NCBI RefSeq assembly: GCF_006385675.1
Contig: NZ_VFRR01000001.1
Coordinates: forward strand, 62,001-126,000
Direction of reading: 5' to 3'
DNA: 64,000 bases
From: Maribrevibacterium harenarium
GTDB lineage: Bacteria > Pseudomonadota > Gammaproteobacteria > Pseudomonadales > Marinomonadaceae
The notes under the pieces were generated by a model. That model worked only from the letters and a program-made list of their open reading frames with translations. It had not been told where the DNA came from and made no database searches. The translations under genes and the position numbers were made by a program. Positions 55,185-63,394 of this stretch are shown in pieces. Within the stretch, counting starts at the first letter, position 1; every line of letters starts with the position of its first letter.

Positions 55185-57868
55185 GTCAGTTTCAAATTGG
55201 CATAGACTTGGGTACCACCAACTGTGTGCTGGCCTACCGACCAATGGAGGGTGGAGCTGCCCAAGTCTTGCAAATACCGCAGCGTATGGCGGACGGTTCG
55301 GTGCGGTCGTTTCCGTCTTTACCCAGCGCGATTTATCTGATCGGCAAAGATGAGCAAGGCGCTTTAGGTCAAGGCTTACCTTGGTCTAAATTGGAACAGC
55401 AGGGGTATATCGTCGGTAAGGGTGCCTTAGAGTTGGGGCAGCGCCGGTCTGGGCAGTTGGTGCAAAGCGCCAAAAGCTGGCTCAGTCATCGGCTGGTAGA
55501 CCGACGCGAAGCGGTATTGCCATGGGGTAGTGATATTCCGAATAAAGTTTCGCCATTTAATGCGACGCAAATACTGCTGACTTACTTGGCTGACGTTTGG
55601 CGACATTCGTTTCCTGATGCGCCAATGCACGAACAGATGGTAGCGCTAACCTTACCGGCGTCCTTTGACGAAGACGCTCGGGCACTAACCTTGGCAGCAG
55701 CCAACGCCGCAGGTTTAACCAACTTATTCCTGCTGGAAGAGCCACAAGCAGCAAGCTATCACTATTTAGCGAACATAGATAATCACGACCAGTTAGCCCA
55801 AGCAAAGATGATGCTGGTGGTGGACATCGGTGGTGGCACAACAGATTTTAGTCTGGTGCGGATACGCTCCACCAATGACGGCAAAATTGCGCTTGCTCGA
55901 GTCGCTGTTGGTGATCATCTATTGCTTGGTGGTGACAACTTGGATCAAGCGTTAGCGTATCAACTAGATCCTCAGCAGATCGCGGGATTGTCCGCCACGC
56001 GTCTTGCCTCGGTGGTACAGCAAACGCGACAAGCGAAAGAATTGTTGCTATCCGACGGCGGCCCAGCCCAAGCAATCTTAACGGTTCTGGGGGCTGGAAG
56101 TCGCTTAATTGGAGGCTCGCAAAAATTTGTCGTAGAGCGCGATAAGTTGGTTGAGCAATTACAGTCCGGCTTTTTGCCCCTGTGTGACTTTTCCGACCAA
56201 GTGATTAAGTCCGGGTATGCCGTTCATACCCTGGGGTTGCCTTACGAGCAGGATGCTGCATTCACTCGTCATTTAGCTCAATTTCTTCGTACCCATCGCA
56301 GTGATATCGAACAAGCCTGTGACAGTGCCGTGCCAGATTTGGTTCTATTTAACGGTGGATTATTCAATAGCCCTCTTATTCGTAGCAGACTGATCGAGGC
56401 ATTAAATCACTGGCGTGAAACCCCGGTCTCCATTTGTGGTTATGACGCTCCTAATGAAGGCGTAGCCCTCGGTGCTGTCCAGTATTTGCGCGCATTACAA
56501 GGGGACAGCTTACGCATAGAGAGCGGTGCGCCACATCATTTGTTGCTGCAAGTTGATGAGGACAAGTTTGTCACCTTGTTAGCGAAGGGAACTCTAACCG
56601 GAGCGGATGTTACACTGGAGCAGCGTTTTGTCGCCAAGATTGGTGATAGTGTTCAGTTCCCGCTTTATCGCGCCGATGATGCGTTCCAATTAGCAAGCGG
56701 TGACTTGGTCACTAATGAGCCTGACCGCATCCACTATGTCTCCAAATTGATTACGGAGCTGGACGGTGGTCACGGGGAAAACCTAGAAGTCTCTCTTAGC
56801 GCCTGCCTTACTGAAGTCGGGGTACTGCGGGTTTCTATCAGGAGTGGGGATGGACGCCAATGGGAATTGCATTTCGCCGCTCAAACTACTGGCAAAGCCT
56901 CTGTAGATGAAAGCCAAAGCAGTTTAGCGCTACATAAAAATATTGGTCAGGCGGAAGAGCTACTAGCCCACTGTTTTACCGCGGCGGGTCAAAAGGCTGA
57001 TCCGGATTTGATAAAGTCTCTAAGAGGAAAGCTGGAGTCCCTGTTAGGGCCCCGTGAAAGCTGGAATCTCCCGACCTTACGTCGTTTAGGGGATAAATTT
57101 TTGGCGCTTAAATCAGGAAGAGGGAAATCCGCTGCCCACGAGCGTAACTGGTTACAATTGATCGGGTTCTGTCTGCGGCCTGGATACGGTGCCGAAGGGG
57201 ATGAGCAGCGTATTCAAGCGTTAATTAATGCCACTCAAAATGGAGTGAAATTCGATGAAGCGGCGGTGTGGTCCCAGTATTGGACCTGTTATCGTCGAGT
57301 CGCTGGAGGTTTGGATGTTGCTCGTCAGCAGCATTTGTACCAACAGTTTGCTAAGTACTTTTCACCGGCGGGGCAACGTTCCCGAGCTTTGCAAAGTGAG
57401 CTACCTAAACGTGCTGCCGATGACCTCATTCGCCTAGTGGGGGCCCTAGAGCGGCTGCCTGAAAGTACCAAATTAGAATGCTCAGATTGGCTAATAAAGC
57501 GATTGGCTAAATCGAGTGAGCCTGATACCGGGTGGTGGACAGTGGGGCGTTTGTTCTCTCGACGCTTGCTACTTTCGGACGTCCAAGTGGCCTCCCAAGA
57601 GCGGGCGTTAAAAATGGTTCAAAAAGCACTGCAAGAGGACTGGCGTAAACGCAAGCAAGCAGGATTAGCTGCCGTGCTAATGGTGCAACCTAACGATGAT
57701 GAGCCGTCAGAGATAGTAGCGCTACGTAACAAAGTGTCTGCGAAACTGACGAAAGAAAAGTGCCCAGATGCTTGGTTAGAGCGATTACAGCCATCAGGCG
57801 AATTCGATGATGAAGGTTTATCCCAGTTGCTTGGGGAATCCTTGCCGATAGGGTTACAGCTGGTGTAG
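55181..57868 (+). CDS. Hsp70-family ATPase with long C-terminal DUF3731-like domain
   Basis: 895-aa Hsp70-family protein with the same motif spacing as its neighbour: GIDLGTTNC (7-15), GQLVQSAKSWLSH (91-103), DIGGGTTDFSL (215-225), FNGGLF (390-395). It carries about 300 extra C-terminal residues (from about 590), helical and rich in Trp/Arg segments such as GPRESWNLPTLRRLGDKF and YWTCYRRVAGGL, resembling the DUF3731 domain found with Hsp70. It starts with GTG in a GTGA overlap with the upstream gene. A terminator follows. The two proteins are probably partners. Confidence 0.88.
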   Translation: MSQFQIGIDLGTTNCVLAYRPMEGGAAQVLQIPQRMADGSVRSFPSLPSAIYLIGKDEQGALGQGLPWSKLEQQGYIVGKGALELGQRRSGQLVQSAKSWLSHRLVDRREAVLPWGSDIPNKVSPFNATQILLTYLADVWRHSFPDAPMHEQMVALTLPASFDEDARALTLAAANAAGLTNLFLLEEPQAASYHYLANIDNHDQLAQAKMMLVVDIGGGTTDFSLVRIRSTNDGKIALARVAVGDHLLLGGDNLDQALAYQLDPQQIAGLSATRLASVVQQTRQAKELLLSDGGPAQAILTVLGAGSRLIGGSQKFVVERDKLVEQLQSGFLPLCDFSDQVIKSGYAVHTLGLPYEQDAAFTRHLAQFLRTHRSDIEQACDSAVPDLVLFNGGLFNSPLIRSRLIEALNHWRETPVSICGYDAPNEGVALGAVQYLRALQGDSLRIESGAPHHLLLQVDEDKFVTLLAKGTLTGADVTLEQRFVAKIGDSVQFPLYRADDAFQLASGDLVTNEPDRIHYVSKLITELDGGHGENLEVSLSACLTEVGVLRVSIRSGDGRQWELHFAAQTTGKASVDESQSSLALHKNIGQAEELLAHCFTAAGQKADPDLIKSLRGKLESLLGPRESWNLPTLRRLGDKFLALKSGRGKSAAHERNWLQLIGFCLRPGYGAEGDEQRIQALINATQNGVKFDEAAVWSQYWTCYRRVAGGLDVARQQHLYQQFAKYFSPAGQRSRALQSELPKRAADDLIRLVGALERLPESTKLECSDWLIKRLAKSSEPDTGWWTVGRLFSRRLLLSDVQVASQERALKMVQKALQEDWRKRKQAGLAAVLMVQPNDDEPSEIVALRNKVSAKLTKEKCPDAWLERLQPSGEFDDEGLSQLLGESLPIGLQLV

Positions 57869-57875
57869 CAGTTAA

Positions 57876-57904
57876 AATGGGCGACACAATGTCGCCCATT
57901 GTTC
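57876..57904. terminator. Terminator after the Hsp70 genes
   Basis: Perfect 11-bp stem AATGGGCGACA / TGTCGCCCATT (57876-57886 and 57890-57900), loop CAA, between convergent genes. T-richness is modest on both strands. Confidence 0.75.
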
Positions 57905-57911
57905 TTTGCAA

Positions 57912-58574
57912 TTAGAAAAGGTCGATATCACCGGATTCAAGCTCTTCCTCTTCCACAAGTCCCCGCGCCTTCATGTCTTCATAGAAAGTAATCTGGTTGC
58001 GTCCGTTGTCTTTACTAAAGTAAAGCGCTTTATCGGCGTGGTCTAACAGGGTAATGTGAAATACCGTGTGATCGAAGCGCGTAGCGCCAATGCTGACACT
58101 GAGCTTTTCCCCTTCATTTACTAGGATACGTTCCACCGCTAAACGAAGGTTCTCGAGTGACTGCATGCATTCCTGTTTCGTTTGATCTTTCAGTACCACT
58201 ACAAATTCTTCGCCACCGAAGCGGAATAATAAATCAGTCGGTTTAAAGGCCTGTTGTAGTGTGCGCGCCATGTGGATCAGGATTTCATCCCCATAGAGAT
58301 GCCCATATTTGTCATTGATATGCTTAAACAAATCAATGTCAATGATGGCTAGCCAAGTACAGGGCGCCTGGTCCCCTTCCTGAGACATTGGGTCTGAAAA
58401 ATGTTGATAAAGCTTGACGATTGACTCATCGAAGGTTTTGCGATTCATCAAGCCAGTCAACTCATCTGTCTGAGATTCTGCCAACAAATTACTGAAATTA
58501 TTGTAGATGCTGAGCATACCTTTAATGATATATAACTCTGATTTGTTCAGCTTCTTATCCAATCCCATCACCAA
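57912..58574 (-). CDS. GGDEF diguanylate cyclase, C-terminal part of an interrupted gene
   Basis: 220-aa reading frame holding a complete GGDEF domain: TDELTGLMNRKTFDE start, IDIDLFKHINDKYGH, active site RFGGEEF, and HADKALYFSKDNGRNQI. It should make cyclic di-GMP from GTP. The I-site position reads KPTD instead of RxxD, so product inhibition may be weakened. The start (GTG 58574 or ATG 58571) has no Shine-Dalgarno sequence. The reading frame continues upstream unbroken except for one TAA (58596-58598) into the next entry, so this is probably the C-terminal two-thirds of one gene. Confidence 0.75.
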   Translation of the reverse strand: MVMGLDKKLNKSELYIIKGMLSIYNNFSNLLAESQTDELTGLMNRKTFDESIVKLYQHFSDPMSQEGDQAPCTWLAIIDIDLFKHINDKYGHLYGDEILIHMARTLQQAFKPTDLLFRFGGEEFVVVLKDQTKQECMQSLENLRLAVERILVNEGEKLSVSIGATRFDHTVFHITLLDHADKALYFSKDNGRNQITFYEDMKARGLVEEEELESGDIDLF

Positions 58575-58595
58575 AAACTGCGACTGTTGACGTGA

Positions 58596-58943
58596 TTACT
58601 TCAGTAGATGGCAGTAAAAGTAAGTATCGCCGCTAGTGCTGACATGTTCCTCTAGGCTCCAGCTATGCATGTACTCGACGGCATCACTTACTACCTCTGG
58701 AATGACAATATTCTTATATTTGTATTGGCAGGTATCACTAACGATAGAGATCTGACTCACCGGTCGATCTCTATGGTCAAAATTGATAATGGATGCGTCC
58801 TGCGTTGCAAACATGCTCTTGATGCTTTTCAGCAAACTAAATGCCAATAGCTCTTTGTCACGTTGGGAAGTGAAATGCTCAATGTGGTGAAGCAAATTGT
58901 TGGATGTCGTCACGCAGTTTGTACCTATGTTTCGCTTTATCAT
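58596..58943 (-). CDS. N-terminal sensory fragment of the interrupted diguanylate cyclase
   Basis: 115-aa frame beginning MIKRNIGTNCVTTSNNLLHH and ending CHLLK before TAA. It is in the same frame as the GGDEF part, and the codons after the TAA (SRQQSQFLVMGLDKKL) join directly to it. The fragment looks like the first part of a small ligand-binding or GAF-like sensor domain; I cannot name the ligand. Either a nonsense mutation, a sequencing error or read-through explains the break. If real, the protein would lose its sensor or be made as two pieces. Confidence 0.55.
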   Translation of the reverse strand: MIKRNIGTNCVTTSNNLLHHIEHFTSQRDKELLAFSLLKSIKSMFATQDASIINFDHRDRPVSQISIVSDTCQYKYKNIVIPEVVSDAVEYMHSWSLEEHVSTSGDTYFYCHLLK

Positions 58944-59315
58944 CTCTCGACCAAAGTCGATGATTTTTATAATCGTCAGGCTAAATAATATCGCACCAGA
59001 CTGAGGTATGCATGGGGTAAGTGAATGAGGTTACATTTTATTCCATTTGCATGGGTCTAAAGTGAGTTTGCATTCATTTTAATGCATAGGCGCTTACAAA
59101 AACATCGATCCAGCAATAAACCATATATATTAATAACTTATTGGTATTATTGCTGAGATCGAACCATCAACTGGCTGATTGAAGGTGATTAAGTTAATTT
59201 TAAGGTAATTAAATGTAAGTATTTGTTTGCCAGACAAAGTATCGCCTCTGAATCAAATGCTAAAGCTAAGTCGACTTACTTTTTCTAAAGTATGTGGTAT
59301 TTCGCATTTTGTCGG
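58944..59315. other. Gene-free AT-rich interval with a long hairpin
   Basis: No convincing gene is seen in this 372-bp stretch between the diguanylate cyclase start and the end of the unknown acidic protein gene. It is AT-rich and must hold the cyclase promoter on the minus strand. It includes an imperfect inverted repeat at 59105-59162 (separate entry) and a small TGCATT/AATGCA repeat near 59068-59084. Confidence 0.7.
59105..59162. repeat. Long imperfect inverted repeat in noncoding DNA
   Basis: The left arm starts TCGATCCAGCAATAAACCA at 59105. The right arm (59142-59162) is its reverse complement with two single-base bulges, giving about 19 paired positions around an AT-rich loop of about 18 nt. 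There is no U-tract typical of a terminator. It could be a structured RNA, a regulatory palindrome or a mobile-repeat remnant. Confidence 0.6.
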
Positions 59316-59813
59316 TTAGGTAAGGTCGGGCAGTAGGTTGTTGTCAGCCGCGAGTTGCAAGATCAACAGTACTTGTTCATCTGGTGACATAAGGTGTAGC
59401 GGAGTAGAAAGTTCTTCACCTTCGATAATTGCGTGGAAATTTTCCCCCTGAAGTTGATACCATTCGCTAACAGATCGTACTTCGAAGCTAGGGTCTTGGT
59501 GTTTAACAGCAAAAATAGCTTCAACCAGTGGTGAGACCTGTTCAGGTTCTAAGGCATAGACTACATCGGTATCTAATTCGCTTAACCACTCTGTCAAAAT
59601 ATCTTGAGCCTCGTGGCCAAACTCGTAAAGTTGCTGTTCAGATATATGTTGGGCATTAGGTTCAATTGGCGCTTGCTCAAGCCACTCATCATCTGGAATA
59701 ACCAATACTTCTTTGATTTCCCCATCGTGGTTAGACCAAGTAAAAAGCACAGGATAGATTGGATCATCGGCAGAGTTAGCGACAGCTGCAATGAATATCG
59801 GTAAACTTGACAT
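59316..59813 (-). CDS. Uncharacterised acidic protein
   Basis: 165-aa acidic protein beginning MSSLPIFIAAVANSADDPIYPVLFTWSNHDGEI. The first 40 residues, with a strand-turn-strand and WSN...GEIKEVLVIPDDEW, faintly recall an RNase-H-like exonuclease fold, but the acidic active-site set is not evident and I do not assign it. No signal peptide or membrane span. It is divergent from the carboxypeptidase gene, whose start is 33 bp away. Confidence 0.6.
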   Translation of the reverse strand: MSSLPIFIAAVANSADDPIYPVLFTWSNHDGEIKEVLVIPDDEWLEQAPIEPNAQHISEQQLYEFGHEAQDILTEWLSELDTDVVYALEPEQVSPLVEAIFAVKHQDPSFEVRSVSEWYQLQGENFHAIIEGEELSTPLHLMSPDEQVLLILQLAADNNLLPDLT

Positions 59814-59846
59814 AATGACTGAATAACACCTTTGTTAGGGATTTTT

Positions 59847-60989
59847 ATGACGAATCATATCAGAATCAGTAGTTTTTTCGATGCTGGCAATATCGAAGTA
59901 GTTGATGCCAAAGCGCCCGAAGACATCCGCCTACGTATTCGTAAAGACAGCCAGTCCGAGTTTCTGCAGTGGTTCTATTTTCGCTTGCAGGGCGGTATGG
60001 GTGAAAATTGTGTTATGGTCTTGGAGAATGCCCAACAAGCCGCCTTTGCCGAAGGTTGGGAAGGATACCAAGCTGTTGCGTCATATGATAGAGAATACTG
60101 GTTTCGAGTGCCAACCAAGTACGTCAATGGTCAGCTAGTCATCGAACATACGCCTGATCAGGACAGTGTTTACTACGCCTATTTTGCTCCTTACAGCTAC
60201 GAGCGCCATCTCGATATGTTGTCTTGGGCGGCTTCCCATGAGGACTGTATCACCCATCATCTAGGAGAGACGGCCCAAGGTAGAGATATAACCTTACTGG
60301 AAGTGAGCAAAACCCAAGGGTTAGCCAAAAACATTTGGATTATTGCTCGTCAGCATCCAGGGGAAACCATGGCGGAGTGGTTTGTAGAAGGTCTGCTAGA
60401 GCGTCTCTTTGATGAAAATCACCCAGTTGCGCGAGCGCTGCTACAGCAATGCCGCTTTTATATCGTTCCCAACATGAATCCAGATGGCGCGGCCTTGGGG
60501 AATCTGCGGGTAAATAGCAAAGGCGTGAACCTAAACCGTGAGTGGAACCGTGCCACTATGGAGCGCAGTCCAGAAGTACTTGCAGTACAGAAAAAAATGG
60601 CGGAGACCGGGGTCGACCTATTTCTCGATATTCATGGTGATGAGTCCATACCGGCGAATTTCGTAGATGGTTGCTCCGAAGTGCCAAATTTCACTGAGTC
60701 TATGGCAAAAGCTGAACAATTGTTTACCGACACTTTACTTGCGGTGAGTCCTGATTTTCAAACGGAACTGGGGTATGAAAAAGACCGCTACGGGGAGGCC
60801 AACCTATCCCTTGCATCTAAATGGGTTGGTAACACCTATGAATGTTTGTCCTTAACCCTAGAAATGCCGTTTAAAGATCATGATCCATTGCCTGACCCAA
60901 TCACGGGCTGGTCACCAGAGCGCGCCAAAATATTGGGTGCGGATGTGCTCTACCCAATTTATCAGGTTATAAATGCCAAATTGGCTTGA
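59847..60989 (+). CDS. M14 family zinc carboxypeptidase, AGBL/cytosolic type
   Basis: 380-aa M14 peptidase. The zinc site is His170 and Glu173 (RQHPGETMAEW) with His263 (DIHGDES); substrate-binding NREW (Asn230, Arg231) and catalytic Glu339 (LTLEMPF) are present. An N-terminal beta domain of about 120 residues precedes the catalytic domain, as in eukaryotic cytosolic carboxypeptidases (AGBL4/CCP6), which trim glutamates. There is no signal peptide, so it acts in the cytoplasm. ATG 59847 follows TAGGG; an upstream TTG is rejected. The bacterial substrate is unknown. Confidence 0.88.
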   Translation: MTNHIRISSFFDAGNIEVVDAKAPEDIRLRIRKDSQSEFLQWFYFRLQGGMGENCVMVLENAQQAAFAEGWEGYQAVASYDREYWFRVPTKYVNGQLVIEHTPDQDSVYYAYFAPYSYERHLDMLSWAASHEDCITHHLGETAQGRDITLLEVSKTQGLAKNIWIIARQHPGETMAEWFVEGLLERLFDENHPVARALLQQCRFYIVPNMNPDGAALGNLRVNSKGVNLNREWNRATMERSPEVLAVQKKMAETGVDLFLDIHGDESIPANFVDGCSEVPNFTESMAKAEQLFTDTLLAVSPDFQTELGYEKDRYGEANLSLASKWVGNTYECLSLTLEMPFKDHDPLPDPITGWSPERAKILGADVLYPIYQVINAKLA

Positions 60990-61004
60990 AAGGCATAACT
61001 GATA

Positions 61005-61044
61005 AAAAAGGGGCCTAATCGCTGTTCGATTAGACCCCTTTTTA
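61005..61044. terminator. Bidirectional terminator after the carboxypeptidase gene
   Basis: AAAAAGGGGCCTAATCG / CGATTAGACCCCTTTTT (61005-61021 and 61027-61043) with one C/A mismatch and a 5-nt loop. A/T flanks serve the convergent genes on both sides. Confidence 0.9.
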
Positions 61045-61056
61045 TTGATTACCAAA

Positions 61057-61530
61057 CTAGCTGCGACGTAAGAACAGCGGACGTGGGTCATGAACATCAC
61101 CTTGGTAGGCAATGCTAAATGGCTTATGCAGTTTAAGCGCTTTTTCCAGGTCGACTTCTGGAGCGAACAGGAAGCTGCTGAACCCCACCCGTAACAAATA
61201 ACCAAGTTGATCAGGGATGAATCCGCCTACGGCACGAACATCTCCGGTGTAGCCAAGGCGCTCGCGCAACAGACGGGCATAACTAAAACCGCGGCCGTCT
61301 GCAAAAGCTGGGAAGTGAACAGCGATAACATCAAATTGGGTAAGGTCGACATCCGCTAGCGCTTCCGTACCTTCGCCCGCATCGATCCAAATACCAGCAA
61401 CCGTTGGCTTGTTTTCCAACCAAAACTGCATCGGCACGATACTATTGCTATCGATGGTTTGTTGCTCGACATCTTGAACCCATTCCTGGGAAGTGGTGAC
61501 GATCTCGCCGTTCTTAATTAACTTTGGCAT
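61057..61530 (-). CDS. DUF934 family protein linked to sulfite reductase
   Basis: 157-aa DUF934 protein. Segments LTQFDVIAVHFPAFADGRGFSYARLLRERLGYTGDVRAVG and QLGYLLRVGF are typical of the family. The ATG at 61530 gives MPKLIKNGEI and overlaps the 3' end of cysI by 17 nt; a longer reading would extend far into cysI. The constant link to cysI in proteobacteria suggests a role in sulfite reduction or electron delivery, but none is proven. Confidence 0.85.
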   Translation of the reverse strand: MPKLIKNGEIVTTSQEWVQDVEQQTIDSNSIVPMQFWLENKPTVAGIWIDAGEGTEALADVDLTQFDVIAVHFPAFADGRGFSYARLLRERLGYTGDVRAVGGFIPDQLGYLLRVGFSSFLFAPEVDLEKALKLHKPFSIAYQGDVHDPRPLFLRRS

Positions 61531-63175
61531 ATGCCGCCTCCTTGAATGGTGCCATGCCGATGCGGCGGTAAGTGTCAATAAAGCGTTCTTCTTCAGTTCG
61601 ATTAGCGATGTAAACACCGATAATTTTCTGGAGTACGCCGGCAATATCTTCTTGTGCAAAAGAGGGGCCTAGAATCTTACCGATAGAGGCATCATGACCA
61701 GATGCGCCTCCGAGGGAGATTTGGTAGAACTCTTCCCCTTTTTTGTCGACGCCAAGGATACCGATGTTACCCACATGGTGGTGACCACAAGCATTCATAC
61801 AGCCAGAAATATTCAAATCCACGTCGCCAATATCATAGAGGTAATCTAAGTCAGCAAAGGCGTTTTGCACCTGTTCAGCGATAGGAATAGATTTGGCGTT
61901 AGCAAGAGCACAGTAGTCTCCGCCAGGGCAGCAAATCATATCGGTTAGTAGGCCCAGCGTGGGTGTAGCGAAACCATACTCTTTGGCCGCCTCCCAAACT
62001 TCGACTAATTGGTCTTGGCGAACATCTGCCAAAACGAGATTCTGTTCGTGACTAACACGCAGTTCACCAAAGCTGTATCTATCAGCCATTTCAGCGGCTT
62101 TGTCCATTTGCTCGGCGGTGGCATCACCGGGCGCTTGTCCCGCTTTCTTCAGTGTTAGTGTCACGATACGGTAGCCAGCTTGCTTGTGAGCAAAGGTGTT
62201 ACGTTCAAACCAACGGGCAAAACCAGGACTTTGCGCCAGTTTTTCTTGCAGTGAATCAGGTTGGTCTGCTAGCGCTTCGTATGCAGGTGCCGTAAAGAAG
62301 CCCTGTAGGCGCTCGAACTCGGACATGGGTACTGTGCTTTCTTTACCGCGTAAATGGGCCCATTCCGCATCAACTCGGCGACGAAACTCGTCGATTCCTA
62401 GTGCTTTTACTAGGATTTTAATACGCGCTTTGTATTTGTTGTCACGACGACCATGTTGGTTGTAAACGCGAATAATCGCATCTAGATAGGTAAGTAGGTC
62501 TGCCCGTGGTACAAATTCGCTGATTACTTCGCCTACCATTGGCGTACGACCTAAGCCACCACCAACAATCACCTTAAAGCCGATGTTGCCGTCAGCATCT
62601 TTTTTGATGTGAAGACCAATGTCATGCACTTGGGTGGCGGCACGGTCAGCGGATTCGGTAGCGTTCACTGCAATCTTGAACTTACGTGGCAAGAAGGCAA
62701 ACTCTGGGTGGAAAGTTGACCACTGGCGAATTAATTCACAGTAAGGACGGGGATCAACTACTTCGTCAGCGATGACGCCAGCGTATTGGTCAGTGGTGGT
62801 ATTGCGAATACAGTTACCGCTAGTCTGAACAGCATGCATCTGTACTTGTGCCAATTCTTCAAGAATATCCGGCACTGTCTCTAGTTTTGGCCAGTTAAAC
62901 TGTAGATTCTGGCGAGTTGAAAAGTGACCGTAGCCTTTATCATAACGACGTGAAATGTCTGCTAATTTACGTAGCTGGTCGCTGGATAGCATGCCATAGG
63001 GAATGGCAACCCGTAACATAGGGGCATAACGTTGCACGTAAAGGCCATTTTGTAAGCGTAGTGGCAGAAACTCTGCTTCACTAAGCTCTTTATTTAGATA
63101 GCGTTGGGTTTGATCGCGAAACTGAGCGACACGCTCTTCCACTAGTTGCTGATCAATTGCGTCATACTGATACAT
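61514..63175 (-). CDS. cysI: Sulfite reductase hemoprotein (CysI-like)
   Basis: 553-aa nitrite/sulfite reductase hemoprotein of the Pseudomonas CysI type. The siroheme-[4Fe-4S] cysteines are in CPGGDYC (Cx5C) and CMNAC (Cx3C, in NISGCMNACGHHHVG). The NTTTDQYAG and GHFSTRQNLQFNW segments match ferrite-reductase repeats. It reduces sulfite to sulfide. The ATG at 63175 (MYQYDAIDQQ) is chosen over a TTG at 63187. It lacks an adjacent cysJ, so electrons may come from ferredoxin or the DUF934 partner. Confidence 0.92.
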   Translation of the reverse strand: MYQYDAIDQQLVEERVAQFRDQTQRYLNKELSEAEFLPLRLQNGLYVQRYAPMLRVAIPYGMLSSDQLRKLADISRRYDKGYGHFSTRQNLQFNWPKLETVPDILEELAQVQMHAVQTSGNCIRNTTTDQYAGVIADEVVDPRPYCELIRQWSTFHPEFAFLPRKFKIAVNATESADRAATQVHDIGLHIKKDADGNIGFKVIVGGGLGRTPMVGEVISEFVPRADLLTYLDAIIRVYNQHGRRDNKYKARIKILVKALGIDEFRRRVDAEWAHLRGKESTVPMSEFERLQGFFTAPAYEALADQPDSLQEKLAQSPGFARWFERNTFAHKQAGYRIVTLTLKKAGQAPGDATAEQMDKAAEMADRYSFGELRVSHEQNLVLADVRQDQLVEVWEAAKEYGFATPTLGLLTDMICCPGGDYCALANAKSIPIAEQVQNAFADLDYLYDIGDVDLNISGCMNACGHHHVGNIGILGVDKKGEEFYQISLGGASGHDASIGKILGPSFAQEDIAGVLQKIIGVYIANRTEEERFIDTYRRIGMAPFKEAAYAKVN

Positions 63176-63394
63176 GAGGTGACTCAAACCGTTGTTTAGA
63201 ATTTTGATCGGTAGACTCTAACAAAAATCCTTTATTCCTAAAATGAATATTTAACTATATCTTTAGGGTTTTTATTAATAAGGGATATTGAAACTAAGAA
63301 AAAATACCTTAGTTATTTACTAGGTCTTTTGTTTGCAAAAAATTGTCGGTAACATTAGCCATATACAACCGATAGCAGTGATGTAAGGGTACTT

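Noticed and set aside
53079-56075. Antisense open frames opposite the Hsp70 genes
   Set aside because: Arg/Pro/Leu-rich translations typical of shadow frames; the plus-strand Hsp70 frames carry all the motifs.
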